Shown here in pieces: positions 33,483 through 44,287 of a DNA stretch of 64,000 nucleotides; within the stretch, counting starts at the first letter, position 1; every line of letters begins with the position of its first letter. The notes under the pieces are model-generated. The model ran no database searches. It saw only the letters and a list, made by a program, of their open reading frames with translations, and was not told where the DNA came from. The stretch lies in the NCBI GenBank assembly GCA_017861315.1, contig JAGFXP010000001.1, forward strand, positions 1-64,000. Direction: 5' to 3'. The translations under genes and the position numbers were made by a program. The DNA comes from Bacillota bacterium. Lineage in GTDB: Bacteria; Bacillota; Clostridia; Clostridiales; Clostridiaceae.

Positions 33483-34619
33483 ATGAAATTGGAGTCAAAC
33501 GACATCAGTCAGAAATCATTAATAAAAATAATTATAGGAGCAGGAATTGTACTCCTTGTGGTCGTTTATTTTTCAGAGGCTTTGGGGATAGTGAAAAACA
33601 TATACGGGGTGATCTCGCCTTTGCTGCTTGGAGCTGCAATAGCTTACGTGCTCAATATCCTGGTGGCAGGATACGAGAAGATATATTTCCCCGGGAGCAG
33701 CAGCAAAAGGGTGGCCGATACCAGGAGGGGAGTCTGCATAATCCTTTCAATCCTGACTGTCCTGGGTATAATCCTGTTTTTCCTCGGGGTAGTCATTCCG
33801 CAGTTCGGAAGGTCTATCCAGATACTGTCCGCCGGATTCCCGGCTTTGTACAACAATCTGCTGGAATGGGCAAATCAGCATGCGGACCAGATTCCAATAC
33901 TTCAGCAGAAGCTTCAGGAGCTGGACATGGACGGGGCTGCGTTGATGAAGAAGGTAATGGATGTTGTGGGCAGCTGGGCTGGCGGAACTGTTTCCCTGAT
34001 GGGATCAGTATTCGGGAAGATATTCAACTGGGTTCTGGCTATTATATTTGCTATCTACCTTCTGTTTGGAATGGAAGACCTTGGAAACCAGTTCAGCAAA
34101 CTGCTGAGGATTTATGTTAAGGAAGACAGGAGAGCCAGATTCCATGAGGTGATGGGCACCGCAAACGAAACTTTTTCAAGCTATATCCTGGGGCAATGCA
34201 AGGAGGCTGTAATACTGGGCCTGCTTTGCACTGCAGGCATGCTTATTTTCAGGTTCCCATATGCCACGGTAATCGGACCAGTGGTTGGGCTGACCGCACT
34301 AATCCCCATGGTTGGGGCTTACATAGGCGCAGGCATAGGATTTCTTCTGATAGTGATGGTTGATCCATTTACTTCATTGATGTTCCTTATCTTCGTTTTA
34401 GTTCTGCAGCAGGTTGAGGGAAATATAATATATCCAAAAGTAGTGGGAAAGAGCATCGGACTTCCGGGGATATGGGTTTTTGCAGCAATCATCATAGGCG
34501 GCGGGCTGCTTGGGATAACCGGGGTCATTCTTGGAGTGCCGATTGCTGCTACAGTCTACAAACTGATGAGCAGAACCATAAATGAAAGACTTAAGGTGGA
34601 ACAAGAGGCAGAAGAGTAA
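33483..34619 (+). CDS. AI-2E family (PerM/YtvI) permease
   Basis: A 378-residue membrane protein with about eight hydrophobic segments and an amphipathic middle (about 120-200). Motifs near the C-terminus (VVGLTALIPMVGAYIGAGIGF, in pieces, and QQVEGNIIYPKVVGKSIGLP) are typical of the AI-2E/PerM family. Members export varied small molecules or exchange Na+/H+. ATG 33483 is preferred over TTG 33477 because GGAAGGTG then has a normal spacing. It follows the DUF190 gene after 27 bases and may be in the same transcript. The substrate is unknown. Confidence 0.88.
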   Translation: MKLESNDISQKSLIKIIIGAGIVLLVVVYFSEALGIVKNIYGVISPLLLGAAIAYVLNILVAGYEKIYFPGSSSKRVADTRRGVCIILSILTVLGIILFFLGVVIPQFGRSIQILSAGFPALYNNLLEWANQHADQIPILQQKLQELDMDGAALMKKVMDVVGSWAGGTVSLMGSVFGKIFNWVLAIIFAIYLLFGMEDLGNQFSKLLRIYVKEDRRARFHEVMGTANETFSSYILGQCKEAVILGLLCTAGMLIFRFPYATVIGPVVGLTALIPMVGAYIGAGIGFLLIVMVDPFTSLMFLIFVLVLQQVEGNIIYPKVVGKSIGLPGIWVFAAIIIGGGLLGITGVILGVPIAATVYKLMSRTINERLKVEQEAEE

Positions 34620-34736
34620 TAATAGCAGCAGACAGTTAAGAAGAAGCTGAAAGAAATTTTCAAGTATTTACGACAATAGAATAAATTAAATATAATTTTT
34701 TCAATATTCAGTCGATTTTGCCCGGATATATTGTAA

Positions 34737-34765
34737 TTGAAGGCGCAATTTGGTATGGTTATTGT
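34737..34765 (+). promoter_or_regulatory. SigA-type promoter for the giant glucan synthase gene
   Basis: TTGAAG (34737-34742), 17 bases, TATTGT (34760-34765). Transcription would start just ahead of the attenuator hairpin at 34780. Confidence 0.5.
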
Positions 34766-34779
34766 AATAGCTTAAAAAG

Positions 34780-34826
34780 CAGAACGGTTACCACAGTAAG
34801 TACTGATTGTAACAGTTCTGTTTTTT
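34780..34826 (+). terminator. Terminator-like hairpin in the glucan synthase leader (attenuator candidate)
   Basis: CAGAAC-GTTAC (34780-34791) pairs with GTAAC-GTTCTG (34809-34820) around one mismatch, followed by T x6 (34821-34826). It lies between the promoter and the start codon at 34866. It could instead end read-through from the AI-2E gene, 160 bases upstream. Confidence 0.6.
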
Positions 34827-34865
34827 ATCATCTGAAGTCGATAAACGTTTTTGGGGGAGTTTAAA

Positions 34866-37800
34866 ATGGGATTATATTTTAAAATCTTTGCCGCTATAAT
34901 TATTTTTTCTGCTTTAATTTTGATATTCCGGTTTGAAATGAAAAGATTGAAAAATATTTATAATCTGAAAATGAATAAAGTGACACTTACAGACCTTGAG
35001 CTTGAGATTCATGTCAAGGAGCTGGCAAAGGAGCACTCTGACTTCCTGACGAACGATATTTCCAATTGGCCAATACCGAGGCTGAACGATAACTATGATT
35101 ATATTCTTTCGGTGTACAGAGAACTGAGCTCTGAAACAGAGGTGTTCGAGAAGTATTCTCCAGTTTCAGAATGGCTTCTTGACAATTTTTATTTTATTGA
35201 AGAAAAAGTGAGGGAAGTAAAGCTTAACACTACTAAAAAGAATTTCTCCAAGCTTCCAGATTTAAGATTGGGGGAATTCAAAAATTATCCAAGAATTCTT
35301 GCTCTAATTATGGAACTTGTTACCCATGCTGACGGAAAAATAAATGAGGATAATTTAATAAATTTCATCGCTGCATATCAGTCACATAATATTCTTTATG
35401 AAAGAGAGATATGGGCAATACCTGTAGTAATGAAGATTGCTCTTGTTGAAAATATAAGGCGTATCTGTGAGGATATTAAAGAAACGCAGAAACAGCGCCA
35501 CAGTGCTGAGCAAATAATCAGCAGATGGCTAAACAAAGAAGACACAGATGAAATAATAAACTCACTTCGTAAGAATATTAAAGAAAGCGGCGAAAACAGT
35601 TTTTTATTCATTGAACACCTGCTATTCCATCTAAGAAGATCAGGAGAAAATTATACAGATTTTTTGAAGGTAATAGAAGAAACCCTTGAGGATCAAGGTA
35701 CTACCGTAGAAAATATCATACGCAAGGAACATGATTTTCAATCCTCAAATGCAGTTTCAATGGGAAATTATATAACAAGTCTAAAGAACTTTTCAACTGC
35801 GGACTGGTCATTTGTTTTCGAAAGCATCAGCTCTATTGAGAAAATATTAGAAGAGGATCCTGCAAAATACTATCCACTCATGGATATTCCTACCAAGAAT
35901 TTTTATAGAGAAAAGGTTGAGGAACTTGCCTCCATTTACGGAGTTTCAGAAATCAGGATAGCAAAGGAAGTTGTAGAGCTGGCCGACAAAGCTTACGCCG
36001 AGTCGGAAAAGGTAGTAGGCTCATGCATCGAAGGCCAGAGAGCCGGTCATGTGGGCTACTATCTGGTCGGAAATGGAAGAGGATTATTAGACAAGAAGCT
36101 TGGCGGCATCAAAAAAATAATCCATAAAATCGACAGGATTTTCAAGAAATATTCAGGGCTGCTGTATTTCAATACTGCAGGAGTAATTTTTATTGCATTT
36201 TTTATAGCAACTGTCCTGTATGCCTTTCTTAATGCATCCAACAGTTCAGCATTTTTACTTGCCGCCATTGCTGGCATAGTTGTTCTGGTGCCTGCTTCAG
36301 AAATTGCTTTGAGCACAGCCGATTCTGTTTTTAGAAAAGGACTTGAGCCTTCGTTTTTCCCTAGGCTTGAGTTGAAAGATGGAATTCCCGAGGAGATGAG
36401 CACAATAGTTGTCATGCCAGCAATTATCCCGGATGAAAAAAGGGTTGAGGAACTGCTGGGCAATTTGGAAAGGCGCTATCTGTCAAACAGGGAGAACAAT
36501 TTATACTTCGCACTGCTGGGGAGCTTCAAAGACGCGACTTCTGAAAATGAAGAAGGTGATTCAAGGATAATAATAAAGGCTGTTAATGGAATCAAGGAGC
36601 TAAATAAGAAATACGGCGATTCTGATACAAAGATATTTTATTTTTTCCACAGAAAGAGGCAATTCAGTGCAGAAAATAACAAGTGGATTGGATGGGAAAG
36701 AAAAAGGGGAACCTTGCTGGAGTTCAACGACTTGATTCTCGGCTCAAAAGAAACATCATTTTATTACTTATCAACTTCATTCCAAACCTTCAAGGATATC
36801 AAATATGTCATAACCTTGGACAGTGATACAATTTTGCCGATGGGTACAGCAAAAAAGATGATAGGAATTATGGCGCACCCTTTAAACAGACCTTCGATCG
36901 ACAAAGAAAAAAATATTGTAACAGAAGGATACGGAATTTTGCAGCCTAAAGTTGACCTTGATATTGAAAGCGTAAATGCAACCTTGTTTTCAAGAATTTT
37001 TACAGGACAAAAATATGCTAATCCCTATGCAGTGGCTGAATTTGATTTATACCAGGATCTTTTCGGTGAAGGCATATTTACAGGAAAAGGAATATATGAC
37101 CTGAGAGTATTTCAAACCCTTCTGAAAAATGCTTTTCCTGAAAACGCGGTATTGAGCCATGATCTTTTGGAAGGCTCCTATCTGAAAACTGCCCTTGTTT
37201 CAGATGTCAGATTAATTGATTCCTTTCCGGCAACATACAGCTCATACTGTAAGAGGCAGCACCGCTGGGCAAGGGGTGACTGGCAGTTGCTCCCTTTTAT
37301 ATTCGGGAAATATCCTTTCTCGGCAATGACTAGATGGAAAATGCTGGATAACCTCAGGAGAAGCCTCGTAGCACCGAGCCTGGTGGTTTTGTTTATTCTG
37401 GCGATTACCATTCTTCCTGGAAGCAACATCTTATGGATTGGGCTGTATGTGATCACTTTAGCGATATACCTGATTTCCCATGTATCGGGAAATGCAGTGA
37501 GATACGTTAAGTCGAAAAATATCCTGCATCTTATAAGAATAAAAAAATATATGCCTTCAATGGGAGGAATCAAAGCAACATTTTACCAGACAGTATTGAA
37601 TTTGGTTTTTCTGACACATCAGGCATTTTTGATGATGCATGCTATACTGATAACATTGATGCGTATTTTTATCACTAAAAAAAATTTATTGGAATGGGTT
37701 CCCTCGGCTGATATTGAAAAAAGCAAGGACAATTCGCTGAAATCCTACGTATATGAAATGCAGTCTTCAATCTGGCTTGGATTGGCAGCCTTCCTTTTGG

Positions 37801-40800
37801 CTTTATACTATAAAAGATCTGATTTAATTATTATCAGCATCCTATTTTTAGTTATTGCATCGGTTGCACCTTATGTTGCATACCGAATCAGTCAAAAAGA
37901 GGACTTAGAACCATATGAACCTTCAAAAGAAGAAATAATTGAAATTCGCAGGATTGCAAGAAAGACCTGGAGATACTTCGAGGAATTTATAAATGCTGAG
38001 AATAATTATCTTGGGCCGGATAACTATCAGGAAAGTCCACCTAATGGTCTCGCTCAGAGGACATCTCCTACAAACATCAGTCTTAGTCTTATGTCAGTCC
38101 TTGCAGCAAGGGATTTTGGATACCTTGGAATCCTGGAAATGAAAGAGAAGATTTCGAATACGATCAGCTCCGTCGAGAAAATGGAAAAATGGAACGGCCA
38201 TCTTTATAACTGGTATGATACAAAAACATTGAAGCCATTGATGCCGAGATACATTTCCACTGCAGACAGCGGGAATTTAGTTGGATATCTTATTACTCTT
38301 TCTGAGGGAATAAAAGGATATCTTGAGCAGCCACTCTTAGACCTGCAGTTTTTGGATGGCATAAGGGATGCCCTATACAACAGCGGTGAAGAAGGTGTCA
38401 GGATTTATGAGTCTCTAGGATTCGAAAAGATCAAATCGCTTGACATATTGTCATGGTATAAGATATTGAGGGAGCTTTTAGAAAAAGACTTATTTGGCAG
38501 CATGAACAATGAACCTTGGAAAAACAAGCTAAAAAATTCATTGAAGATGTTTGATTATGAACTTGCCCAGTTCACGCCAGAGCTTGGTCTGATAGCCGAT
38601 TGCCCGTCAAACTTAAAAAATGAATTTGAAGAGATTACCGGCCTTCTGAAAGGGAATCCGAATTTGGAAGACCTTCCAGGGCTTTACAAAGATGCTTTGG
38701 AAATAATTGAAAAAATCAATTCGGGCATAGCCGGAACAGAAGCAGCGTTTCTTTCTGAAGTGAAAAATAGCTTCATGAGAGCCGCGGATGCTGTAAGTGT
38801 ATTCTTAAAGGAATATGAGGAGCTAATCAGAAGGATAGATTCGCTCTCAGATGCCACAGAATTTCTGCCTCTGTATGACGATAAAAAGCAATTATTCTCT
38901 GTTGGTTTTGATTTGGAAGAAAACAGGCTTACAAACTCATATTATGACCTGCTTGCGTCAGAAGCACGCCAGGCAAGCTATATCAGCATAGCCAGGTACG
39001 AGATAAAACCAGAGCACTGGTTTAAGCTGAATAGAGCCATAACAGTAGATGAAGGCTACAGGGGGCTTTTGTCCTGGTCAGGGACCATGTTTGAATATCT
39101 TATGCCTCTCTTAATAATGAAAAGTTATAAGAATACCCTATTGGATGAAACATATGCTTTTGTCATAAGAAGCCAGAAAAAATATGGAAAGCAGAAGAAA
39201 ATGCCTTGGGGGACATCTGAATCAGGCTTTAATTCTACTGATTCGAATTTAAACTATCAGTATAAGGCTTGCGGGGTGCCGTGGCTGGGTCTTAAAAGGG
39301 GTCTGGCTGAGGATGCGGTAGCATCGCCATATTCGACATTATTAGCTTTGCAGGTCGATGCTGAAAGCGCCGTCGAAAACATTGAACGCCTGAAGGCTGA
39401 AGGGCTGGAAGGCGACTATGGCTTCTATGAGGCAGCTGACTACACACCTCACAGGCTGGGACAGGATTCCAGAAGAGGAATTGTAGGGGAGTTTATGTCT
39501 CATCATCAAGGGATGAGTTTCATGGCAATGGATAATTTCTTGAATGGCTTCATAATGCAGACCCGTTTTTTTGCAAATCCCGCTATGTATGGCGCAAGAC
39601 TCCTGCTCCAGGAACAGGTTCCTTCCATGGATATGGTATATATAAAAGAGGGAGAAAAAGTCAAGATAGATAAAGACAGAATCCATAAAGAAGCCGGGTG
39701 TACAAGATCATTCAATCTACCTGACACGAATCTGCCGAAAGTCCACCTTTTGTCTAACGGCAGCTATTCAGTCATGATAACCGACAGCGGGACCGGTTAC
39801 AGCAGATACAATGATATAGCAGTCACAAGGTGGAGAGAAGATAACGCGCTTGACAGGTACGGCATGTTTTTCTATTTGAAAAATGCAGCCACAGGCGAGG
39901 CTTGGTCTGCCGCATACGCACCGATGAATTATTTGCCTGAAAAATATGAAGTGGTTTATACAAACAATAAAGCAGTATTTAAAAGAACAGATGGTGCAAT
40001 CCATACCCAGACAGAAGTCATTGTAGACCCGGAGGAAAATGCTGAAATCAGAAGAATAACTCTGGGGAACTCTGGTGACTGTATATCTGATATTGAACTC
40101 ACAAGCTATTTTGAATGTGTGATGGCTGCTCAAAATGAAGACATAGCCCACCCTGCATTCCAAAAACTTTTTATTAAAACAGAGTTTTTAAGGGATAAAA
40201 ATTGCATAATTGCCAACAGAAGGCCAAAATCTTCAGCTGACAAAAAACTTTGGACCGCAAATTTTGTGCTGGTGGCGGGGGAAATTGCAGGCGATGTTCA
40301 ATTTGAAACCGACAGGATGCAGTTCGTAGGCCGAAACAAGGATTTGGCAGCGCCAGCTGCTGTCAGAGAAGACAAACCTCTTTCAGGAGCAGAAGGCTCG
40401 GTGCTTGATCCTGTGATGAGTTTAAGACTGAAAGTGGGGCTGCAGCCTGAGAAGTCAGCAAAGATATCCTTTATTACTGCCGTAGGCGAGAGCAGGGCAG
40501 AACTGAACTGCATAATAGAAAAATACTTGAAAGATGGATACATCGACAGAGCATTTTCTTTAGCTGAGACAAGCGGACATGTTGAAGCAGCATATTTGAA
40601 TGCAGAACCTTGCCAAATGGCGCTATATCAGAATATGACTTCCGATATCATTTTCAACAGTAATAGGAGGAAAAAGTTTCAGGAGCTGATACTAAGGAAC
40701 GATGAAGGCCAATCAGCGCTTTGGCCGTACGGGATTTCAGGCGATAATCCAATCGTATTGACCGTCATGAGGGATATAGAAGATATAGATGTAGTCAAAG

Positions 40801-43526
40801 AAATTGTTAAAGCTCATGAATACTGGAGGTTAAAAAATCTAAAGGTTGACCTGATAATTTTATGCGAAGAAGAAAACAGCTATAGTCTCCCGCTGCATTC
40901 ATTAGTGGTGGAAATTCTGGATTCAAGTCATATCCATAATATGGTAGGAAGGCCGGGCGGCGCATATATAGTCGATATGGGCAAAACAAAGACGGAAGAT
41001 ATATACCTGCTGTATGCTGTGGCTAGACTAATAGTTGGTGAAAAAGGAACGTTGGCAGAGCAGATGGCTGGAGAAACTGCAGCCGTATCTGTAACGCAAA
41101 AAGAAAAGATGTATTCCAGAGCGATTAAAGAATATGAAAACCCTGCTTCAGAAGAAGTGGAAATTATGTATCCAAACGGATTAGGCGGATTCGACAAAGA
41201 CGGAAGGTCATATTTCATCCGAATTGAAAAAGACCAAACTACACCGGCTCCATGGATCAACGTAATCTCAAATCCAGAATTCGGGTTCACTGTTTCGGAA
41301 ACGGGCTCAGGATATACCTGGTCTGGCAACAGCCGTGAAAACAAATTGTCACCATGGTCGAATGATCCGGTTTGTGATGATCCTGGAGAGATGCTTTACA
41401 TCAATGACGATGACACCGGCGAATTATGGACAGTAACACCGTTGCCTGCCAGAGAAAATGAAGCTTACGAAATCAGGCACGGCTTCGGATACACCGAATT
41501 TAAGCATGTAAGCAATGGAATCGAACAGAAGTTGGTTCAATTTGTTCCCCTTGATGATACAGTTAAAATAAGCAGCCTTAAGCTTTTAAATTCCACCGAG
41601 GATGTGAAGAATCTTTCTTTGACATATTATGTAAGGCCGGTGATGGGTGTAACAGATCAGGTTACTGCCATGCATATAAGAACGAGATTGAGTGAGGCTG
41701 GAGTATTTTTGATGGAGAATCCGTATAATGAAGAATACAAAGGTGAAATTTGTTTCATAGATTCTTCTCAGGAAAAAAGAAGTGTGACGGGAGACAGGAG
41801 GGGGTTTTTCGGATCCGGCAACATCAGGAAGCCAGAGTGCCTTGGAAAAGAAAAGCTTTCCGGAATGGTGGGTATGGGACTTGATCCTTGTGCTGCAATA
41901 CAGATTAAAATTTCATTGAATCCTATGGAAGGCAAGGATATAAATTTCACTTTTGGTTCGGCTGGAAAAATCCTGGAAGTTGATCAGTATGCGCATAAAT
42001 ACAGGGACATCCAGGAAACCGAAAGAGCCCTTGCTGCCGTTAAAGAGTTCTGGAAAGGAAGGCTTGAAATGGTGCAGGTCGACACACCTGACAATTCGAT
42101 GGACATTTTGTTGAACGGATGGCTTCAGTATCAGAACATCTCCTGCAGGCTCTGGGCGAGAACTGCTTTTTATCAGTCTAGCGGAGCATTTGGCTTCAGG
42201 GATCAGCTTCAGGATGCTTTGAATGCAGTTCATATCTGGCCGGAGATTACGAGAAAGCAAATACTAATTCATGCAAAGCATCAATTTTTAGAGGGAGATG
42301 TCCAGCACTGGTGGCATGAGCCAAATGGAAAGGGAGTCCGAACCAGATGCAGCGATGACCTTTTGTGGCTGCCTTATGTGACATCTGAATATGTAAGAAT
42401 AACCGGTGACAAAGACATATTGAAAACACAGCTATACTATCTTGAAGCTCCAGTTTTAGGATACGAGGAAATGGAAAGATATTCGATTCCAGCAGTTTCC
42501 GGAAAGTCAGCCACTTTGTTTGAACATTGCGTTTCTGCAATAGACAAGTCTTTGACATCAGGGATCCATGGGCTTCCTTTGATGGGTTCAGGCGACTGGA
42601 ATGACGGCATGAACGGTGTAGGGATTAAAGGTTCTGGGGAAAGCGTTTGGCTCGGGTGGTTTCTGATAACCGTGCTTAAAAACTTCGCTCTGTTGTGTAA
42701 CGAAATGGAGGAACCAGAGAAGGCAGAAGAATATGGAAAAGAGATGGAAAGGATAACAAAGGCAGTTGAGGAGACAGCTTGGGACGGCAAATGGTATAGG
42801 AGAGCTTACTTTGATGACGGTACGCCGCTAGGCTCAATGCAGAATGCAGAATGCAAGATCGATTCGATAGCCCAGTCCTGGGCTGTCCTGTCCGGGGCAG
42901 GTGAAATAGAAAGGGCAAGACAGGCGATGAACTCGTTGGAAGACTATCTTGTTGTCAGGACAGAAGGATTGATTAAGCTGCTCACGCCTCCTTTTGACCA
43001 AAGCGAAATGGGACCGGGGTATATCCAGGGATATGTCCCAGGCGTAAGGGAGAACGGTGGACAGTATACTCATGCAGCAGCATGGGCCATCATCGCGTTC
43101 GCAAAACTCGGTGAGGGGGATAAGGCTTGTGAATTGTTTGAACTTATAAATCCGATAAACAACACAAACGATCCGAGAGAATATCTAAGATATAAAGGGG
43201 AGCCTTATGTTATGTCTTCCGATGTGTATTCTGTTTATCCTAATTCAGGAAGAAGCGGCTGGACCTGGTACACAGGATCAGCGGGATGGATGTATACAGC
43301 TGCCTTGGAGCACATACTAGGCTTCCAAAAATACGGCGACACTTTAGTCATGGATCCCTGCATCCCTAAAAAATGGCCTGGATATACTATAAGGTACAAA
43401 TACATTGATACAACCTATAGCATTAATGTAAAGAATCCAAAAGGGCTAAACAAAGCCCGAGAAGGGACTATAATTAAACTGGTTAATGACGGAAAGGTCC
43501 ATGATATAGAAGTAGTAATTGGATAG
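34866..43526 (+). CDS. Cyclic beta-1,2-glucan synthase-like protein (GT84 + GH94, NdvB/Cgs type)
   Basis: A 2886-residue enzyme, the full size of proteobacterial NdvB/Cgs (about 2830-2870). An N-terminal membrane helix (about 5-25) and a large cytosolic region lead to paired helices near 430-470. The GT84 glycosyltransferase domain has TLDSDTILPMGT near 655 and the processive motif KRQHRWARGDWQ near 797, followed by helices at about 830-1010. A middle region holds the transglycosylation part, and the C-terminal GH94 phosphorylase-like domain has SGDWNDGMNG with catalytic Asp2577. Such enzymes build and cyclise beta-1,2-glucan from UDP-glucose. ATG 34866 follows GGGGGAG; a TTG at 34851 is not needed. 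Codon use is more AT-rich than in the BMC genes. Confidence 0.9.
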   Translation: MGLYFKIFAAIIIFSALILIFRFEMKRLKNIYNLKMNKVTLTDLELEIHVKELAKEHSDFLTNDISNWPIPRLNDNYDYILSVYRELSSETEVFEKYSPVSEWLLDNFYFIEEKVREVKLNTTKKNFSKLPDLRLGEFKNYPRILALIMELVTHADGKINEDNLINFIAAYQSHNILYEREIWAIPVVMKIALVENIRRICEDIKETQKQRHSAEQIISRWLNKEDTDEIINSLRKNIKESGENSFLFIEHLLFHLRRSGENYTDFLKVIEETLEDQGTTVENIIRKEHDFQSSNAVSMGNYITSLKNFSTADWSFVFESISSIEKILEEDPAKYYPLMDIPTKNFYREKVEELASIYGVSEIRIAKEVVELADKAYAESEKVVGSCIEGQRAGHVGYYLVGNGRGLLDKKLGGIKKIIHKIDRIFKKYSGLLYFNTAGVIFIAFFIATVLYAFLNASNSSAFLLAAIAGIVVLVPASEIALSTADSVFRKGLEPSFFPRLELKDGIPEEMSTIVVMPAIIPDEKRVEELLGNLERRYLSNRENNLYFALLGSFKDATSENEEGDSRIIIKAVNGIKELNKKYGDSDTKIFYFFHRKRQFSAENNKWIGWERKRGTLLEFNDLILGSKETSFYYLSTSFQTFKDIKYVITLDSDTILPMGTAKKMIGIMAHPLNRPSIDKEKNIVTEGYGILQPKVDLDIESVNATLFSRIFTGQKYANPYAVAEFDLYQDLFGEGIFTGKGIYDLRVFQTLLKNAFPENAVLSHDLLEGSYLKTALVSDVRLIDSFPATYSSYCKRQHRWARGDWQLLPFIFGKYPFSAMTRWKMLDNLRRSLVAPSLVVLFILAITILPGSNILWIGLYVITLAIYLISHVSGNAVRYVKSKNILHLIRIKKYMPSMGGIKATFYQTVLNLVFLTHQAFLMMHAILITLMRIFITKKNLLEWVPSADIEKSKDNSLKSYVYEMQSSIWLGLAAFLLALYYKRSDLIIISILFLVIASVAPYVAYRISQKEDLEPYEPSKEEIIEIRRIARKTWRYFEEFINAENNYLGPDNYQESPPNGLAQRTSPTNISLSLMSVLAARDFGYLGILEMKEKISNTISSVEKMEKWNGHLYNWYDTKTLKPLMPRYISTADSGNLVGYLITLSEGIKGYLEQPLLDLQFLDGIRDALYNSGEEGVRIYESLGFEKIKSLDILSWYKILRELLEKDLFGSMNNEPWKNKLKNSLKMFDYELAQFTPELGLIADCPSNLKNEFEEITGLLKGNPNLEDLPGLYKDALEIIEKINSGIAGTEAAFLSEVKNSFMRAADAVSVFLKEYEELIRRIDSLSDATEFLPLYDDKKQLFSVGFDLEENRLTNSYYDLLASEARQASYISIARYEIKPEHWFKLNRAITVDEGYRGLLSWSGTMFEYLMPLLIMKSYKNTLLDETYAFVIRSQKKYGKQKKMPWGTSESGFNSTDSNLNYQYKACGVPWLGLKRGLAEDAVASPYSTLLALQVDAESAVENIERLKAEGLEGDYGFYEAADYTPHRLGQDSRRGIVGEFMSHHQGMSFMAMDNFLNGFIMQTRFFANPAMYGARLLLQEQVPSMDMVYIKEGEKVKIDKDRIHKEAGCTRSFNLPDTNLPKVHLLSNGSYSVMITDSGTGYSRYNDIAVTRWREDNALDRYGMFFYLKNAATGEAWSAAYAPMNYLPEKYEVVYTNNKAVFKRTDGAIHTQTEVIVDPEENAEIRRITLGNSGDCISDIELTSYFECVMAAQNEDIAHPAFQKLFIKTEFLRDKNCIIANRRPKSSADKKLWTANFVLVAGEIAGDVQFETDRMQFVGRNKDLAAPAAVREDKPLSGAEGSVLDPVMSLRLKVGLQPEKSAKISFITAVGESRAELNCIIEKYLKDGYIDRAFSLAETSGHVEAAYLNAEPCQMALYQNMTSDIIFNSNRRKKFQELILRNDEGQSALWPYGISGDNPIVLTVMRDIEDIDVVKEIVKAHEYWRLKNLKVDLIILCEEENSYSLPLHSLVVEILDSSHIHNMVGRPGGAYIVDMGKTKTEDIYLLYAVARLIVGEKGTLAEQMAGETAAVSVTQKEKMYSRAIKEYENPASEEVEIMYPNGLGGFDKDGRSYFIRIEKDQTTPAPWINVISNPEFGFTVSETGSGYTWSGNSRENKLSPWSNDPVCDDPGEMLYINDDDTGELWTVTPLPARENEAYEIRHGFGYTEFKHVSNGIEQKLVQFVPLDDTVKISSLKLLNSTEDVKNLSLTYYVRPVMGVTDQVTAMHIRTRLSEAGVFLMENPYNEEYKGEICFIDSSQEKRSVTGDRRGFFGSGNIRKPECLGKEKLSGMVGMGLDPCAAIQIKISLNPMEGKDINFTFGSAGKILEVDQYAHKYRDIQETERALAAVKEFWKGRLEMVQVDTPDNSMDILLNGWLQYQNISCRLWARTAFYQSSGAFGFRDQLQDALNAVHIWPEITRKQILIHAKHQFLEGDVQHWWHEPNGKGVRTRCSDDLLWLPYVTSEYVRITGDKDILKTQLYYLEAPVLGYEEMERYSIPAVSGKSATLFEHCVSAIDKSLTSGIHGLPLMGSGDWNDGMNGVGIKGSGESVWLGWFLITVLKNFALLCNEMEEPEKAEEYGKEMERITKAVEETAWDGKWYRRAYFDDGTPLGSMQNAECKIDSIAQSWAVLSGAGEIERARQAMNSLEDYLVVRTEGLIKLLTPPFDQSEMGPGYIQGYVPGVRENGGQYTHAAAWAIIAFAKLGEGDKACELFELINPINNTNDPREYLRYKGEPYVMSSDVYSVYPNSGRSGWTWYTGSAGWMYTAALEHILGFQKYGDTLVMDPCIPKKWPGYTIRYKYIDTTYSINVKNPKGLNKAREGTIIKLVNDGKVHDIEVVIG

Positions 43527-43541
43527 ATACACAAACTGTTG

Positions 43542-43572
43542 AAAAATGCGGCTGCAAATGCCGCATTTTTTA
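43542..43572 (+). terminator. Terminator after the glucan synthase gene
   Basis: An 11-bp stem (AAAAATGCGGC, 43542-43552; GCCGCATTTTT, 43560-43570) with a 7-base loop, running into a T-rich tract. Confidence 0.88.
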
Positions 43573-43669
43573 TATTTTTTTCGTGTTTGGTATTGGTGGT
43601 AAATTGCTACTTCTCTGAGTATATAATATAATTGATATAACTAGTAAGTGAACGAAAGGGGCTGATTTC

Positions 43670-44281
43670 ATGAAAAAACCACGGAAACGAATACTGCTGG
43701 TAATAGGCCTGCTGTCGATCTTTCTTCTTCCGGGCTGTGCTGCATTTCAAAGCGTGATCGAAAATATCCAGGGTAAGCTTCTTGGAGACAATTTCAAGAT
43801 ACTCACCTATGATGATTATGGAAACAACACGCTCACAGCACAGGGAAGGAATATCAGCATAGGCCTTTATGAAAACTATGCAAATGAGACAGGTGAGGGA
43901 TTCGAATCTGAAGTGCTCGAGATTACCGTAGAGGGCAAGCAGCTGCTTCATGTGGGATCGACAATAATATTTGCCGAGCAGGGGATAGACATGCTGGAGG
44001 ATTTTGATCTTTCTTACCTTGAGGATGCATCAACTGAAGGCAGAGCAACATTCGTTCCGCTTGACAGGACGGTCAACAAATATACGAATTTGATCGGCAA
44101 GAAGAAAACTATAATAGTCAAATCCCAGATGGGGATACTGATTGGTGTTTATCAGGGCGACAAGGTTCTAGTCGAAATCCCGGACGACCTGCCAAAGATG
44201 ACGAGACTCATAATAGACGGGAAATCGCTTTACATCCACAGGGCGGACTACGAAATCTTTGACACAGGGATGTTCCAGTAA
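43670..44281 (+). CDS. Lipoprotein resembling DUF5052 proteins
   Basis: A 203-residue protein with a lipoprotein signal peptide: positive start KKPRKR, hydrophobic core ILLVIGLLSIFLL and lipobox LPGC with Cys23. The mature part (LLGDNFKILTYDDYGNNTL, then ISIGLYENYAN) is beta-rich and resembles clostridial DUF5052 lipoproteins. Function is unknown; it should sit on the outer face of the membrane. ATG 43670 follows GAAAGGGG. It has its own terminator and no clear operon partner. Confidence 0.75.
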   Translation: MKKPRKRILLVIGLLSIFLLPGCAAFQSVIENIQGKLLGDNFKILTYDDYGNNTLTAQGRNISIGLYENYANETGEGFESEVLEITVEGKQLLHVGSTIIFAEQGIDMLEDFDLSYLEDASTEGRATFVPLDRTVNKYTNLIGKKKTIIVKSQMGILIGVYQGDKVLVEIPDDLPKMTRLIIDGKSLYIHRADYEIFDTGMFQ

Positions 44282-44287
44282 AAGAAG

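Noticed and set aside
33483-34619. Quorum-sensing (autoinducer-2) exporter reading of the AI-2E permease
   Set aside because: The family name is historical; most members carry other substrates and no luxS or lsr gene is in the window.
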